A stretch of DNA of 6,027 bases from Saprospiraceae bacterium (GTDB lineage: Bacteria; Bacteroidota; Bacteroidia; Chitinophagales; Saprospiraceae). The stretch lies in NCBI GenBank assembly GCA_023300835.1, contig JALZVB010000189.1, forward strand, positions 1 through 6,027, given 5' to 3'. Below are positions 5,482 through 6,027 of the stretch, piece after piece. Made by a program: the position numbers and the translations under genes. Each line of letters opens with the position of its first letter. The first letter of the stretch is position 1. Below the pieces are notes generated by a model. It worked only from the letters and a program-made list of their open reading frames with translations, did no database searches and was not told where the DNA came from.

Positions 5482-6027
5482 ATGGGTGATACAAAAAAAA
5501 TATTTGAAAATGCTTTTGGCGGAATGGCTGAATCAGTAGGTGTTTTCTTACCGAAACTAATAAGTGCATTAATTATCCTCTTAATAGGTTATATCATTGC
5601 TAAAGTAGTTAAAAGAGTATTACAAGAAGTTCTTAAAGCTGTAAAGTTCAATGATATCGCTGACAAGATGGGAATCAATGGCTTTTTTGCAAAATCAGGT
5701 CTAAAATCTGATGCATCAGGAATGATAGGTAAAATGGGCTACTGGATGATCATGTTAACAACTCTTATTATGTTCTTTGATAACCTTGGGTTACCACAGG
5801 TTTCAGGACTATTGACAGATGCTGTTGCATTTATACCTAAGCTTTTGGTAGGTTGCATATTATTAGTAATAGGCATGTATGCTGCTAACTTTCTTAAGGA
5901 CATGGTTATTGCTACGCTTAAAGGTGGTGGTTTCGGAAGTCCAAATATTGTAGGAAACATTACTTACGGAGCAGTTATGTTCTTAACAGTTTCTATGGTT
6001 CTTAACCAAATAGGAATTGGTGGAGAC
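5482..6027 (+). CDS. TM-helix repeat membrane protein (mechanosensitive-channel related), C-terminus missing
   Basis: The frame is open for 182 codons from the ATG at 5482 to the right edge. It has about four hydrophobic helices (near 20-40, 85-103, 116-138 and 155-175). Two of them form an internal repeat: FLPKLISALIILLIGYIIAK (22-41) and FIPKLLVGCILLVIGMYAAN (117-136), sharing F-(L/I)-P-K-L and (L/V)-I-G spacings. This is the 'conserved TM helix' unit (PF05552) found in small MscS-related proteins such as CmpX. Family members sit in the inner membrane and are thought to conduct ions or sense tension, though evidence for most is indirect. Whether a C-terminal MscS beta-domain exists cannot be told because the gene is cut. 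It follows the PASTA gene by 158 bp, a spacer with two hairpins, so it is probably a separate transcription unit. The start fits: it is the first ATG in frame, preceded by A/T-rich sequence. Confidence 0.87.
   Translation, partial: MGDTKKIFENAFGGMAESVGVFLPKLISALIILLIGYIIAKVVKRVLQEVLKAVKFNDIADKMGINGFFAKSGLKSDASGMIGKMGYWMIMLTTLIMFFDNLGLPQVSGLLTDAVAFIPKLLVGCILLVIGMYAANFLKDMVIATLKGGGFGSPNIVGNITYGAVMFLTVSMVLNQIGIGGD

Noticed and set aside
5739..5960. Minus-strand open frame of 73 codons
   Set aside because: It is antisense to the TM-helix repeat gene, which has clear membrane helices and an internal repeat.

Overview
The window is about 6 kb of ordinary, AT-rich Bacteroidota chromosome. Three things support this phylum: a type IX secretion gene (porQ), a DUF2723-type membrane glycosyltransferase, and promoters of the TTG / TAnnTTTG type in place of -35/-10 boxes. 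No gene has an obvious Shine-Dalgarno sequence, and several starts are preceded by A/T-rich DNA, as is usual in this phylum. The genus cannot be fixed from the sequence; a marine Saprospiria- or Cytophagia-like lineage is only a guess.

Left half (minus strand, read from 3301 down to 1): a small lipoprotein made of six 24-residue MORN-variant repeats is followed after 38 bp by porQ, an outer-membrane component of the type IX secretion system, and the two are probably co-transcribed. After a 185-bp gap with its own promoter motif comes a large polytopic DUF2723 protein (GT-C fold, related to the O-mannosyltransferase TMEM260). Its C-terminal half runs off the left edge. All three products belong to the cell envelope.

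Centre and right half (plus strand): a 345-bp divergent intergenic region carries a very good Bacteroidota promoter for rpmH (ribosomal protein L34). rnpA (RNase P protein) follows 196 bp later, giving the widely conserved rpmH-rnpA pair. The spacer between them is unusual: it contains a 110-bp degenerate palindrome centred on a perfect 5-bp hairpin. Next comes a membrane-anchored three-PASTA-domain protein with a TTG start, and then the first 182 codons of a TM-helix-repeat membrane protein related to mechanosensitive channels, cut by the right edge.

I see no tRNA, rRNA, CRISPR array, insertion sequence, prophage or recognisable defence system. The observations most worth a second look are the decayed palindrome between rpmH and rnpA, the regular repeat protein next to porQ, and the small inverted repeats in the spacers.
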